Shown piece after piece: positions 14,805 through 22,923 of a stretch of 24,191 nucleotides of DNA (the stretch's first letter is position 1; each line of letters starts with the position of its first letter). The position numbers were made by a program, and so were the translations under genes. This DNA is from Angelakisella sp. (GTDB taxonomy: Bacteria; Bacillota; Clostridia; Oscillospirales; Ruminococcaceae), in NCBI GenBank assembly GCA_020024555.1, contig JAHHTQ010000035.1, positions 1 through 24,191 of the forward strand, in the 5' to 3' direction. A model generated the notes under the pieces. The model was not told the origin of the DNA. It saw nothing but the letters and a program-made list of their open reading frames with translations, and did not search any database.

Positions 14805-15388
14805 GACTTACAGAAAGAGAACAAGATGTTCTTGCGATAATATTTGCATCGGGTGAGCCGATAGAGATACAAAAAATAGCCGAGGCGCTTGAAACTACTA
14901 CCGCCAATATTATATCAGCGGTAGACAGCCTGTCGTTACAACTGAAAAATGACTGCTATCCACTCGAAATCAAAAAATTAAACACATCATACCAAATATG
15001 CACTTGCGGAGAATTTGAAGGAAAAATACGCAAAGCTCTGACTATCGGTAAAAATATACCACTGTCACCTGCCGCTATGGAAACTCTGGCTGTAATCGCA
15101 TATAATCAGCCTGTAACACGTCTGTTTATCGAGCAAGTGCGTGGTGTGGACAGCAACCATATTGTCTCCACACTGCTTGAAAAAGGCTTGATAGAAGAAG
15201 CCGGCAGACTTGACCTCCCCGGTAAACCTATCTCCCTTAAAACAACTGATGTTTTTTTACGTTGCTTCGGACTTGAAAGCATTGATGACTTGCCGGAGGT
15301 TTTGGAAGAAGACTATATAGATGATATGATTGAAGAAAACACAGAATTAAACGCAGACAGCGAAACTCAGGAGTTTACGGAAGTATAA
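14801..15388 (+). CDS. scpB: Segregation and condensation protein B (ScpB)
   Basis: This 195-aa protein forms dimers that bind the central region of ScpA in the SMC condensin. It contains the two winged-helix domains of the family: the first begins LTEREQDVLAIIFASGEPIEIQ, and the second is PLSPAAMETLAVIAYNQPVTR followed by EQVRGVDSNHIVSTLLEKGLI and LPGKPISLKTTDVFLRCFGL. The acidic C-terminus is common in the family. It is coupled to scpA by an ATGA overlap, and the next gene starts 24 bases later. Confidence 0.95.
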   Translation: MRLTEREQDVLAIIFASGEPIEIQKIAEALETTTANIISAVDSLSLQLKNDCYPLEIKKLNTSYQICTCGEFEGKIRKALTIGKNIPLSPAAMETLAVIAYNQPVTRLFIEQVRGVDSNHIVSTLLEKGLIEEAGRLDLPGKPISLKTTDVFLRCFGLESIDDLPEVLEEDYIDDMIEENTELNADSETQEFTEV

Positions 15389-15412
15389 TTATTTTTGACA
15401 GGAGATAAGACA

Positions 15413-16054
15413 GTGATAGGTAAAATTATATTATTTACAATACTTGTTTTACTTGCTATAATTTTAATAGTACTGATTTTACCTTTTGGTTTTGTTATTT
15501 TATATGACAACGAAATTTTAAATATAGATATTAAAATTTTTAATCTTATAAAAATACATATATTGCCGTCTAAGGAAAAGGAGAAAAAAAAGACAGGCAA
15601 CAAGAAAAAAGGTAAATCGACAAAATCAAAAAGTACTGAAACCATACAAAAAACTGACAAAAAGAAAAATGAAAAAAACAAGTTTAAAATAAGCGAAATA
15701 ATAGAGCTGATTAATGATATTCTACCACTACTCGGAAATATGCTGTATAAATGGTTAAAGGGAATAACGCTTACAGAATGTACCGTAAGCATAGTAGTAT
15801 ATAACGAAGATTTTGCGAAAACAGGTAAAAAATGCGGTGAGCTTTACGGAGAACTTTACGGCGGATATACCATTCTGTCACACTACATAAATATACAAAA
15901 CTTTAAACCAATGGTTACGCCAAACTATATTAACGATTATTCTTCAACTTATGCCCTTGTGTGCGGAAAAGTAAGACCTATAACCATAATTGGCGCAGCA
16001 ATAACATTCCTACTAAAAGGTGGCAAAAAAATATATAATACTTTTGCAAAATAA
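15413..16054 (+). CDS. DUF2953 membrane-anchored protein (YtfI-like)
   Basis: This 213-aa protein of unknown function has one N-terminal membrane helix (about residues 2-28, IGKIILFTILVLLAIILIVL and on). A strongly basic Lys-rich linker (about 50-90) follows, then a soluble domain with the AYGXX-like segment GELYGELYGGYTILSHYINIQNF. This pattern and its place between scpB and ytfJ match DUF2953/YtfI, which neighbours ytfJ in Bacillus. It starts at GTG 15413 with AGGAGA (15400-15405) 7 bases upstream; a TTG at 15395 has no such site. Function is not established; context suggests a link to sporulation or the envelope. Confidence 0.75.
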   Translation: MIGKIILFTILVLLAIILIVLILPFGFVILYDNEILNIDIKIFNLIKIHILPSKEKEKKKTGNKKKGKSTKSKSTETIQKTDKKKNEKNKFKISEIIELINDILPLLGNMLYKWLKGITLTECTVSIVVYNEDFAKTGKKCGELYGELYGGYTILSHYINIQNFKPMVTPNYINDYSSTYALVCGKVRPITIIGAAITFLLKGGKKIYNTFAK

Positions 16055-16087
16055 AGTACTAACATAAAAAAGAAAGGAAAAGAAAAT

Positions 16088-16504
16088 ATGTCACAAACAT
16101 CAACAGGAGATTTAATAGAAAGCACGCTAAAAAATATGAAAGACCTTATTGACACAAATACCGTTATAGGCGCGCCGATAACGACACCTGACGGGGCAAC
16201 GATTTTGCCTGTATCAAAGGTTAATTTCGGTTACGGAATGGGTGGCGGAGACTTGCCTTCCAGCCAAAAATCAATGTTTGGCGGTGGTAGCGGCGGCGGC
16301 GTAAGCATTACCCCCATAGCTTTTTTGGTAATGGATAAAGGTAACATAAAACTTTTACCTATTCAGCAGTACAACACCACAATAGACAGAATTGTAGATA
16401 TGACGCCTGATTTTATGGATAAAGTCACAGGTTTTATAGACAGTTTTAATGCGAAAAAGAAAAATAAAAACAATACAACCGCAACCGTTGAAGATATTCA
16501 ATAA
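16088..16504 (+). CDS. ytfJ: Sporulation protein YtfJ / GerW family
   Basis: This 138-aa protein belongs to the GerW (YtfJ) family, known in spore formers for a role in spore germination and lysozyme-sensitive coat/cortex properties. The N-terminal half reads DLIESTLKNMKDLIDTNTVIG and PITTPDGATILPVSKVNFGYG. A Gly-rich segment (about 52-74) follows, then VSITPIAFLVMDKGNIKLLPI, the conserved core. The C-terminus has a short Lys/Asn-rich end. AAAGGAAA lies upstream. It is the last gene of the run that starts with the carboxypeptidase, and ends 30 bases before a strong terminator. Its presence supports a spore-forming lineage. Confidence 0.93.
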   Translation: MSQTSTGDLIESTLKNMKDLIDTNTVIGAPITTPDGATILPVSKVNFGYGMGGGDLPSSQKSMFGGGSGGGVSITPIAFLVMDKGNIKLLPIQQYNTTIDRIVDMTPDFMDKVTGFIDSFNAKKKNKNNTTATVEDIQ

Positions 16505-16530
16505 TAAAATTACTTTTTGGATAATTTAAC

Positions 16531-16578
16531 AAAAAATACCTCTATTATCGTTTATTTGGATAATAGAGGTATTTCTTT
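16531..16578. terminator. Bidirectional terminator, 16-bp stem
   Basis: AAATACCTCTATTATC (16534-16549) pairs perfectly with GATAATAGAGGTATTT (16559-16574), with a 9-base loop. An A-run on the left gives a U tract for minus-strand transcripts, and TTTCTTTCT follows on the right. It closes the ytfJ operon and the convergent lipoprotein gene. Confidence 0.9.
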
Positions 16579-16585
16579 CTATATT

Positions 16586-17308
16586 TTATTTAGTTTTGAT
16601 AGATTTAAGTTTTAAGTACATTTTATCATTGTCTTTAAATTCTATCGAATATGTGTTTTGACAGGCTATTTTTGTTATTTCGTTTTCAATCGGCGCAGCC
16701 CCCCGAAATTTATACTCTACGCTGTAATCTACAATTACGCTTCTTTCGTTCCAATTTATATCGACGTTTGATATATCATCACAAGCCCAATTATACCCTA
16801 TTCCAAATTCCAATCCGCTTGTATATTCTTCATTCTCTTTATCGTAATCTAAGCCTATATTTTCAAGATTAAAATTTTCAATATCAAAAACATCTTTCAG
16901 TATAGTATGTATAGTGTTTTTTTGAATATGGTATATATGGTTTTCATCACAATATACAGATTTACTGTAAATTGAATTTTCATATCCGTACTTAGAATTG
17001 TGATACAGCATTACAAGAGTGATAAAGTTATATAGAGAACTTGGATTATCGGTATTTGGAGCAGTCAAGACTGTTGTAGGTTTTTTAGGGTCATTTGAAA
17101 ATCCGACAGTAGAGTTCGCCAAAGCGTATGTAAGAAGTTTAGCTGTATCTGTCAAAACAAGTTCGTCTTTTTTCGTAAGTTCATCTGTTGACGATATGGT
17201 TTGATTATTTTCGGATATACTTTCAGACACATTGATATCAGTTCTTGCGCAAGCTGATAACATAAACATTACAGATAATATAAGAATAATGCTTATACTC
17301 TTTTTCAT
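16586..17308 (-). CDS. Predicted lipoprotein of unknown function
   Basis: This 240-aa protein has a clear lipoprotein signal, MKKSISIILILSVMFMLSAC, with Cys20 as the lipidated residue. A Ser/Thr/Glu/Asn-rich linker follows (about 24-50). The mature part is a soluble domain with many Tyr and Asp residues and no motif I recognise; short landmarks are SLYNFITLVMLYHNSKYGY, YCDENHIYHI and WACDDISNVDINWNERS. It is probably anchored outside the cell. The ATG at 17308 is chosen because the signal peptide begins there and GGGGG lies 8 bases upstream; the frame extends to 17362 but would pass through a terminator hairpin. It sits alone between the tsf terminator and the shared terminator at 16531-16578. 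Confidence 0.75.
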   Translation of the reverse strand: MKKSISIILILSVMFMLSACARTDINVSESISENNQTISSTDELTKKDELVLTDTAKLLTYALANSTVGFSNDPKKPTTVLTAPNTDNPSSLYNFITLVMLYHNSKYGYENSIYSKSVYCDENHIYHIQKNTIHTILKDVFDIENFNLENIGLDYDKENEEYTSGLEFGIGYNWACDDISNVDINWNERSVIVDYSVEYKFRGAAPIENEITKIACQNTYSIEFKDNDKMYLKLKSIKTK

Positions 17309-17321
17309 AACCGTTACCCCC

Positions 17322-17373
17322 AAAAAAATAATCATATTCTGCGGATAATATACACCACACAAAATATGATTAT
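17322..17373 (-). terminator. Intrinsic terminator after tsf
   Basis: On the minus strand ATAATCATATTTTG (17373-17360) pairs with CAGAATATGATTAT (17341-17328), 14 pairs including one G-U, followed by seven T (17328-17322). It starts 14 bases past the tsf stop. The U tract ends just 14 bases before the lipoprotein ATG, so that gene's ribosome binding site lies directly after the terminator. Confidence 0.85.
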
Positions 17374-17387
17374 CGTTTTATTATTGA

Positions 17388-18317
17388 TTATTTCATCATA
17401 CTAGCAACTTCGTCAGCAAAGTTATCTTCACGTTTTTCGATACCTTCGCCTTTTTCAAATCTTACGAATTTGCTGATTGTAATTTCTGTGCCAAGTTTTT
17501 TACCAACTTCGCTTACAAATTGTGAAACTGTTAGGTTACCGTCTTTGATAAAAGCTTGGTTTACCAGGCAGTTTTCTTTGTAGTATTTGTTGATTTTACC
17601 TTCAACCATTTTTGCTTTAACTTGCTCCGGTTTATTTTTGTTTTTCTCATCATTTTCCATTTGTGTCAAAATGATTTCTTTTTCGTTTTCGATTACTTCA
17701 ACCGGAACTGATTTTTCGTCTAGGTAAGCCGGGTTAATAGCTGCAATTTGCATAGCTACATCTCTACCCATTTCTTTAAATTCTTCTGAACTTACAACAG
17801 AGTTGTCAGCTACATTGAAAGCTACCATAGCGCCTATTCTGCCGCCACCGTGTACGTATGTTGAAACAGCGCCCTCGTATCTTTCAAAACGACGAACTTT
17901 CATATTTTCACCTATAACAAGGATTAGTTCACGTAGTTCTTCTTCAACTGTACCGTTTCTGCCGCTAACTTTTGTTGTCATTAGTGTATCTAGGTCAGCT
18001 GGGTTTACTTCTGCAACTGTCTCTGTACAATCTTTAACAAATTGCATAAATTTATCGTTTTTGGCAACGAAGTCTGTTTCTGCGTTTACTTCTAGGATAG
18101 CGCCTACGCCGTTTTCTGTTGTCAAAGCGTATACTGTTCCTTCTGCTGCTATTCTGCCGGCTTTCTTTTGAGAAGCTGCCAAACCTTTTTCACGCAAAAT
18201 AACGATTGCTTTTTCCATATCGCCTTCTGCTTCTGTCAAAGCCTTTTTGCAGTCCATCATACCACAACTTGTTGTTTCACGTAGAGCTTGTACGTCTTTA
18301 GCTGTAAAAGCTGCCAT
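17388..18317 (-). CDS. tsf: Translation elongation factor Ts
   Basis: This 309-aa protein, of usual length for the family, is the nucleotide exchange factor that releases GDP from EF-Tu. The N-terminal UBA-like part reads AKDVQALRETTSCGMMDCKKAL, and the core holds the hallmark TDFVAKN (81-87) that disturbs the EF-Tu Mg site. GGAGG lies 9 bases before the ATG. It follows rpsB with a 147-base structured spacer, the standard rpsB-tsf order, and is closed by its own terminator. Confidence 0.97.
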   Translation of the reverse strand: MAAFTAKDVQALRETTSCGMMDCKKALTEAEGDMEKAIVILREKGLAASQKKAGRIAAEGTVYALTTENGVGAILEVNAETDFVAKNDKFMQFVKDCTETVAEVNPADLDTLMTTKVSGRNGTVEEELRELILVIGENMKVRRFERYEGAVSTYVHGGGRIGAMVAFNVADNSVVSSEEFKEMGRDVAMQIAAINPAYLDEKSVPVEVIENEKEIILTQMENDEKNKNKPEQVKAKMVEGKINKYYKENCLVNQAFIKDGNLTVSQFVSEVGKKLGTEITISKFVRFEKGEGIEKREDNFADEVASMMK

Positions 18318-18464
18318 ATCTATATTCCTCCAATTTATTATTTACAATATTATTTATGGTATATCTGTAAATATACCATATTCCAAATAATACGAGTACG
18401 ATTTTTATTGTTACTAAAAAAACGTAGCCCGTATTACAAAATTCTTTAACACTAAAAGTGTAAA
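18318..18464 (-). other. Structured rpsB-tsf spacer with three hairpins
   Basis: On the minus strand three stems can be drawn: ACACT/AGTGT just after the rpsB stop (18461-18448); TAATACG...TACG with CGTA...CGTATTA (18436-18389) around a T-rich loop; and TATGGTATAT/ATATACCATA (18380-18355), a 10-bp perfect stem with a 6-base loop, about 28 bases before the tsf ribosome binding site. No stem is followed directly by a U tract in minus orientation, so these look like attenuation, processing or stability elements, not plain terminators. Confidence 0.5.
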
Positions 18465-19190
18465 TTAAGCCTCTTGAGCTTCTGCCTCAGCCTCAGCTGC
18501 GCCTTGCATACCTTGTCTGCCTTCAATGATAGCATCAGCCATAGCGCCTGCAATTAGTTTAACTGCGCGGATAGCGTCATCGTTACCGGGAATTACATAG
18601 TCAACTTCGTCAGGATCACAGTTTGTATCAACGATAGATACAACAGGAATACCTAGTTTGTGAGCTTCTGCAACAGCGATTTTCTCTTTGCGTGGGTCAA
18701 CTACGAATAGAGCGCCAGGAAGTTTTTGCATTCCACGGATACCGCCTAGGAATTTTTCCAGTTTCTCTATTTCAAGAGCAAGTTTAGCTGCTTCTTTCTT
18801 TGTCAATCTGTCGAATGTACCTTCGTCACGCATTTTGATTAGTTGTTCCAGACGGGCAATTCTCTTTTTGATTGTTTGGAAGTTTGTCATCATACCGCCC
18901 AACCATCTAGCGTTTACGTAGTGCGCGCCTGCTCTTTCAGCTTCTTCACGAACACTGTCACCGGCTTGTTTCTTTGTACCTACAAACAGTACTTCTTCAC
19001 CGTTTTGTGATAGTTCACGAACAAACATATAAGCTTCTTCAAGTTTCTTAACTGTTTTTTGTAGGTCGATAATATATATACCGTTTCTCTCTGTGAAGAT
19101 GTAACGAGCCATTTTAGGATTCCATCTTCTTGTTTGGTGTCCAAAGTGAACACCTGCTTCTAGCAATTGTTTCATTGATACTACTGACAT
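18465..19190 (-). CDS. rpsB: 30S ribosomal protein S2
   Basis: This 241-aa S2 protein is needed late in 30S assembly and for S1 or mRNA binding at the platform. It starts MSVVSMKQLLEAGVHFGHQTRRWNPKM, the family N-terminus. IYIIDLQKT, FVGTKKQA, NARWLGGMMTNFQTI, ALFVVDPRKE and VDYVIPGNDDAIRA are all conserved. The start at 19190 is supported by AAAAGGAG 8 bases upstream; a longer frame reaches 19274 but only adds leader sequence. The C-terminus is an AEAEAEAQEA tail. It heads the rpsB-tsf operon. Confidence 0.97.
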   Translation of the reverse strand: MSVVSMKQLLEAGVHFGHQTRRWNPKMARYIFTERNGIYIIDLQKTVKKLEEAYMFVRELSQNGEEVLFVGTKKQAGDSVREEAERAGAHYVNARWLGGMMTNFQTIKKRIARLEQLIKMRDEGTFDRLTKKEAAKLALEIEKLEKFLGGIRGMQKLPGALFVVDPRKEKIAVAEAHKLGIPVVSIVDTNCDPDEVDYVIPGNDDAIRAVKLIAGAMADAIIEGRQGMQGAAEAEAEAQEA

Positions 19191-19310
19191 AATAGTTTCT
19201 CCTTTTGGTTTTTTAAAAATATTTTTCCACCGCTCTGCGCATTTTAAATAACAACCACCAAACAAAAGTGGCAACCCTTATTTAATTGCAGGCGTGTGTT
19301 TTGCCATAAT

Positions 19311-19339
19311 ATTTTATCACAGCTTAACACAAAAATCAA
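19311..19339 (-). promoter_or_regulatory. Sigma-A promoter of rpsB-tsf
   Basis: On the minus strand TTGATT (19339-19334), a 17-base spacer and TAAAAT (19316-19311). The start near 19304 gives a leader of about 114 bases, long enough for autogenous control by S2, although I do not recognise a named S2 leader motif. Confidence 0.75.
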
Positions 19340-19508
19340 GCTGTACATACACAAAAATTATACCATTAAAAAATGTTTTTTGTATAATTTGTATTTATAA
19401 GTAAATAAAAACTAAAAAACATATTATACTATAAAAAAATAACACTCATATTTTATATTTTACACAAAAATTAATATTATTTAATAAAAAATGTTAAAGG
19501 TTTAGTTG

Positions 19509-19537
19509 TTGTTTAAATATTTATATTATGATAGAAT
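19509..19537 (+). promoter_or_regulatory. Promoter of the ECF transporter operon
   Basis: TTGTTT (19509-19514), a 17-base spacer and TAGAAT (19532-19537) with a TGA just before the -10, giving an extended -10. The start near 19544 leaves a leader of about 64 bases before ecfA1. No riboswitch is visible in this short leader. Confidence 0.6.
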
Positions 19538-19607
19538 AATAAAGACTATGTAAAAATATTATAACAGGTATAAAAAACAACAGATAACTGTGGAGGATAT
19601 AATACCA

Positions 19608-20489
19608 ATGAACACGGTAAATATTGACAATAAAAACGAAACAGAAAACTTAATTGAATGTAAAGATGTATTTTTTCGCTATGATAACAGCGAAGAACAG
19701 AAAGAAGTACTTGGCGGAGTTTCGCTTAATATCAAAAAAGGTGAATTTTTGGCGATACTCGGGCATAACGGAAGCGGAAAATCAACAATAGCAAAGCATA
19801 TGAACGCCATACTTGTTCCCACACAGGGAACAGTAACCGTTGAGGGAATATCTACCGCCGACGAAGAAAAACTGTTTGATATCCGTCAACACGTAGGTAT
19901 GGTTTTTCAAAATCCCGATAACCAAATAGTTGCCACTATCGTCGAAGAAGACGTTGCATTTGCGCCGGAAAACCTTGGTATAGAACCCAGTGAAATTCGC
20001 CAGAGGGTAGACCATGCGCTAAAAGCCGTAAATATGTATGAATACCGCGAGCATGCGCCACACAGACTGTCGGGCGGACAAAAACAACGTGTTGCAATAG
20101 CAGGCATAATCGCTATGCGTCCTGACTGCATAGTACTTGACGAACCGACGGCTATGCTTGACCCAATAGGCAGACGTGAAGTTATGGCTACGCTAAAAGA
20201 TTTAAACCAAAAATACGGTATAACAATAGTTATAATTACTCACTATATGGACGAGGCTGCGCAATGTGAAAAAATAGTTGTAATGAACGGTGGCAAAATT
20301 ATAATGAAAGGCGCGCCGAAAGAAGTCTTTTCGCATGTTGAAGAGCTGAAAAAAGTAGGGCTTGATGTTCCGCAGGTTACAGAACTTATGTGGGAACTCA
20401 AAAAAGAGGGCTACAACGTACCTACGGACATAATAACAGAAGAAGAATGTATAGAAGTGATTTCAAACCTTCTGTCAGAAAAAATATAA
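19608..20489 (+). CDS. ecfA1: Energy-coupling factor transporter ATPase EcfA1
   Basis: This 293-aa protein is one of two ATPases of a group II ECF module, which powers uptake of vitamins or metals through interchangeable S components. Motifs are Walker A GHNGSGKST, the ECF-type Q-loop region VFQNPDNQIVATIVEEDVAF, signature LSGGQKQRVAIAG, Walker B CIVLDEPTAMLDPIGR and switch His in IITHYM. The C-terminal extension after about residue 240 (VPQVTELMWELKKEGYNVP) is typical of EcfA. The ATG at 19608 follows GGAGG by 11 bases; a GTG at 19590 overlaps that site. Gene ecfA2 follows after 11 bases. Confidence 0.95.
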   Translation: MNTVNIDNKNETENLIECKDVFFRYDNSEEQKEVLGGVSLNIKKGEFLAILGHNGSGKSTIAKHMNAILVPTQGTVTVEGISTADEEKLFDIRQHVGMVFQNPDNQIVATIVEEDVAFAPENLGIEPSEIRQRVDHALKAVNMYEYREHAPHRLSGGQKQRVAIAGIIAMRPDCIVLDEPTAMLDPIGRREVMATLKDLNQKYGITIVIITHYMDEAAQCEKIVVMNGGKIIMKGAPKEVFSHVEELKKVGLDVPQVTELMWELKKEGYNVPTDIITEEECIEVISNLLSEKI

Positions 20490-20500
20490 GGAGTAAAAAA

Positions 20501-21367
20501 ATGTACAGTATAGAAACAAAAAATTTAACATACAAATACTCAATAGGCACTCCTTATGAAAGAGTGGCTGTAAATGACATTTCATTGCAGATAGAAAAAG
20601 GACAGTATGTAGGCGTAATAGGACATACAGGTTCAGGAAAAAGCACACTGATACAGCACTTTAACGGACTGCTTCAACCCACAAGCGGAGAAGTATATAT
20701 AAACGGCGAAAAAATGTGGGAAGACAAAACAAAAATGCGTGACTTTCGCTTCAAAGTCGGACTTGTATTCCAGTACCCCGAATATCAACTTTTCGGCGAG
20801 ACTGTCTATGAAGATATATCTTTCGGTCCGAAAAATATGGGGCTGGACAGCGCCGAAATAGACCGACGTGTAAAAGATGCCGCATACAGCGTAGGTATTA
20901 CAACCGAACAACTGGAAAAAAGTCCTTTTGAGCTATCGGGCGGACAAAAAAGACGCGTTGCAATAGCGGGCGTTATGGCTATGGAGCCGGAGGTGCTTAT
21001 TCTTGACGAACCGACAGCCGGACTTGACCCTAAGGGACGAGATGTAATACTTGGACAAATACGCGAATATCACAGCGAAAAGAAAAATACCGTTCTGCTT
21101 GTATCTCACAGTATGGAAGATATAGCGGCAAACGCCACAATGGCTCTTGTTATGAACAAAAGCAAGATGTTTGCCTATGACACAGTGCAAAACGTATTTG
21201 CAAAAGGCGAAGAACTGTCGGCAATAGGACTTTCTGTTCCGCAAATATCACGCGTATTTACAGGTCTTGGAAATAAATTTCCAAATATCGACAAAAAAAC
21301 TTATACCATTGAACAGGCAAAACAAAATATTCTGTCAATACTCAAAAACAAGGAGGGAAATATATAA
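20501..21367 (+). CDS. ecfA2: Energy-coupling factor transporter ATPase EcfA2
   Basis: This 288-aa second ATPase of the ECF module forms a heterodimer with EcfA1. It contains Walker A GHTGSGKST, Q-loop FQYPEYQLFGETVYEDISFGP, signature LSGGQKRRVAIAG, Walker B VLILDEPTAGLDPKG and switch His in VSHSM. The GEELSAIGLSVPQISRVF end is typical. AAGGAG (20488-20493) overlaps the ecfA1 stop and lies 7 bases before the ATG at 20501; the frame extends back to 20390 but only inside ecfA1. Its stop shares one base with the ecfT start. Confidence 0.95.
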   Translation: MYSIETKNLTYKYSIGTPYERVAVNDISLQIEKGQYVGVIGHTGSGKSTLIQHFNGLLQPTSGEVYINGEKMWEDKTKMRDFRFKVGLVFQYPEYQLFGETVYEDISFGPKNMGLDSAEIDRRVKDAAYSVGITTEQLEKSPFELSGGQKRRVAIAGVMAMEPEVLILDEPTAGLDPKGRDVILGQIREYHSEKKNTVLLVSHSMEDIAANATMALVMNKSKMFAYDTVQNVFAKGEELSAIGLSVPQISRVFTGLGNKFPNIDKKTYTIEQAKQNILSILKNKEGNI

Positions 21368-22176
21368 TGATTAAGGATATTACTATCGGTCAGTATTTCC
21401 CGGGTAAATCATTCATTCACAAGCTAGACCCACGCATAAAGATAATATCAACTTTCGCATTTATCATATATCTATTTGTATCAAATACTTTTACAGGGCT
21501 TATTGTCGGCGGTATATTCGCCTTGCTATGTTACTTAATAGCGAAAATTCCGCTTAAAATTATATTCCGCAGTTTAAAACCGATTGTTCCGATTATTATT
21601 TTTACTGCTGTACTGAATATGTTTTTTATGGAAGGCGATGTTCTGTGGCAATGGAGATTTATCAAAATAACATCGCAAGGTATACGCACCGCAATATTTA
21701 TGTGTATACGTATAGTATTTTTGATAATAGGCTCAACGCTACTGACATATTGCACATCTCCTATCGCGCTTACAGACGCAATAGAGAGACTGCTAAAACC
21801 ACTTGCTAAAATAAAAATGCCCGTACACGAACTTGCAATGATGATGACTATTGCGCTTCGCTTTATACCGACGCTTATCGAAGAAACAGACAAAATTATG
21901 TCGGCGCAAAAAGCGAGAGGCGCGGATATCGAAACAGGTGGCATTATCCAAAAGGCAAAAGCTCTTATCCCTATACTCATACCACTTTTCGTATCGTCAT
22001 TCAGACGCGCAGACGAACTGGCAATGGCTATGGAATGTCGTTGCTATCACGGTGGCGAAGGCAGAACACGTATGAAACAACTACGCTATTGCGCGCGTGA
22101 TATATTTGCTGTAATTGCATTTACAGCTTTGTTTACAATAACAATTTTACTTAATATATACGCAAGTGGCTTATGA
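21367..22176 (+). CDS. ecfT: Energy-coupling factor transmembrane protein EcfT
   Basis: This 269-aa scaffold protein links the two ATPases to S components. It has several membrane helices and the two coupling motifs: ALRFIPTLIEETDKIMSAQKARG with Ala183-Arg184-Gly185, and FRRADELAMAMECRCYHGGEGRT, where the usual Ala-Arg-Gly is Cys224-Arg225-Cys226. The Arg that contacts the ATPases is kept in both. Translation is coupled to ecfA2 (TAATG, one-base overlap) and to truA (ATGA). No S component gene lies in the window, as expected for a shared group II module. Confidence 0.95.
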   Translation: MIKDITIGQYFPGKSFIHKLDPRIKIISTFAFIIYLFVSNTFTGLIVGGIFALLCYLIAKIPLKIIFRSLKPIVPIIIFTAVLNMFFMEGDVLWQWRFIKITSQGIRTAIFMCIRIVFLIIGSTLLTYCTSPIALTDAIERLLKPLAKIKMPVHELAMMMTIALRFIPTLIEETDKIMSAQKARGADIETGGIIQKAKALIPILIPLFVSSFRRADELAMAMECRCYHGGEGRTRMKQLRYCARDIFAVIAFTALFTITILLNIYASGL

Positions 22177-22919
22177 GAAATATATTATTAAAAATAGCGT
22201 ACAGAGGAACAAACTACTGTGGATATCAGGTTCAGCCAAACAAAATAACCATTGCGGAAGTTTTGCAGGACGCAATAGAAAAAGTCTTTGGCGCAAGATA
22301 TGATATCAAAGGAGCGTCACGCACAGACGCCGGAGTACACGCAAATAATTTTGCTGTAACATTTAAAACAGAAAAAAATATCCCCACGCAAAATATAATA
22401 CGGGCATTAAACGTACATTTACCAGATGATGTTGCCGTAAAATCAGCACAGGAAGTTGATATTGATTTTCACCCAAGATATGACGCGGTAAAAAAACGAT
22501 ATATTTACAAAATTTGGAACAGCGTGGAAAAAAATCCGTTTTTTACGGATATGGCTCTTCATATTCCACAAAAACTAAATGTGGAATTAATGCAAAAAGC
22601 AAGCAAAAATTTTGTCGGAACTTATGACTTTACGGCGTTTTGCAATACAGGTTGCAGTGTGGAAGACAAAGTACGCACCATATATGACTGCGCAGTAACA
22701 AGGGAAAATAATTTTGTATATGTATCTATTGAAGGCGACGGTTTTTTATATAATATGGTCAGGATTATTGTAGGCACTCTCCTTTCGGTATCTATGGGGA
22801 AAATCCTCCCGAGTGAAATTACGGATATTATAGAGAGTAAAGACCGTAAAAGAGCAGGCATTACCGTTCCGGCGCACGGACTGTATCTTGACGAAGTTTT
22901 TTATAATAATATGGAGTAA
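22173..22919 (+). CDS. truA: tRNA pseudouridine(38-40) synthase TruA
   Basis: This 248-aa enzyme makes pseudouridine at tRNA positions 38-40 in the anticodon arm. The catalytic Asp52 is in GASRTDAGVHA. LKIAYRGTNYCGYQVQPN, FHPRYDAVKKRYIYKIWN, YDFTAFCNTG and FLYNMVRIIVGTLL are family signatures in the right order. Its start overlaps the ecfT stop by 4 bases. The order ecfA1-ecfA2-ecfT-truA is widely kept in Firmicutes. Confidence 0.96.
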   Translation: MRNILLKIAYRGTNYCGYQVQPNKITIAEVLQDAIEKVFGARYDIKGASRTDAGVHANNFAVTFKTEKNIPTQNIIRALNVHLPDDVAVKSAQEVDIDFHPRYDAVKKRYIYKIWNSVEKNPFFTDMALHIPQKLNVELMQKASKNFVGTYDFTAFCNTGCSVEDKVRTIYDCAVTRENNFVYVSIEGDGFLYNMVRIIVGTLLSVSMGKILPSEITDIIESKDRKRAGITVPAHGLYLDEVFYNNME

Positions 22920-22923
22920 AAAA

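Larger units (their letters stand above)
19191..19607. other. Divergent control region between rpsB and ecfA1
   Basis: This 417-base gap has no gene that I can support. The left part (19191 to about 19304) is the rpsB leader, with a small GGCAA/TTGCC pairing (19270-19274 / 19301-19305) at its predicted 5' end. The rpsB promoter lies at 19311-19339 on the minus strand and the ecfA1 promoter at 19509-19537 on the plus strand. Between them, 19340-19508 is very AT-rich with no clear structure. Confidence 0.6.

Noticed and set aside
14801..16504. A possible frameshift between scpB, the DUF2953 gene and ytfJ
   Set aside because: Each gene has its own ribosome binding site and a family-like start and end, so the gaps are ordinary intergenic spacers.
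17309..17362. Longer N-terminus for the lipoprotein
   Set aside because: It would be translated from the stem of the tsf terminator and would bury the signal peptide.
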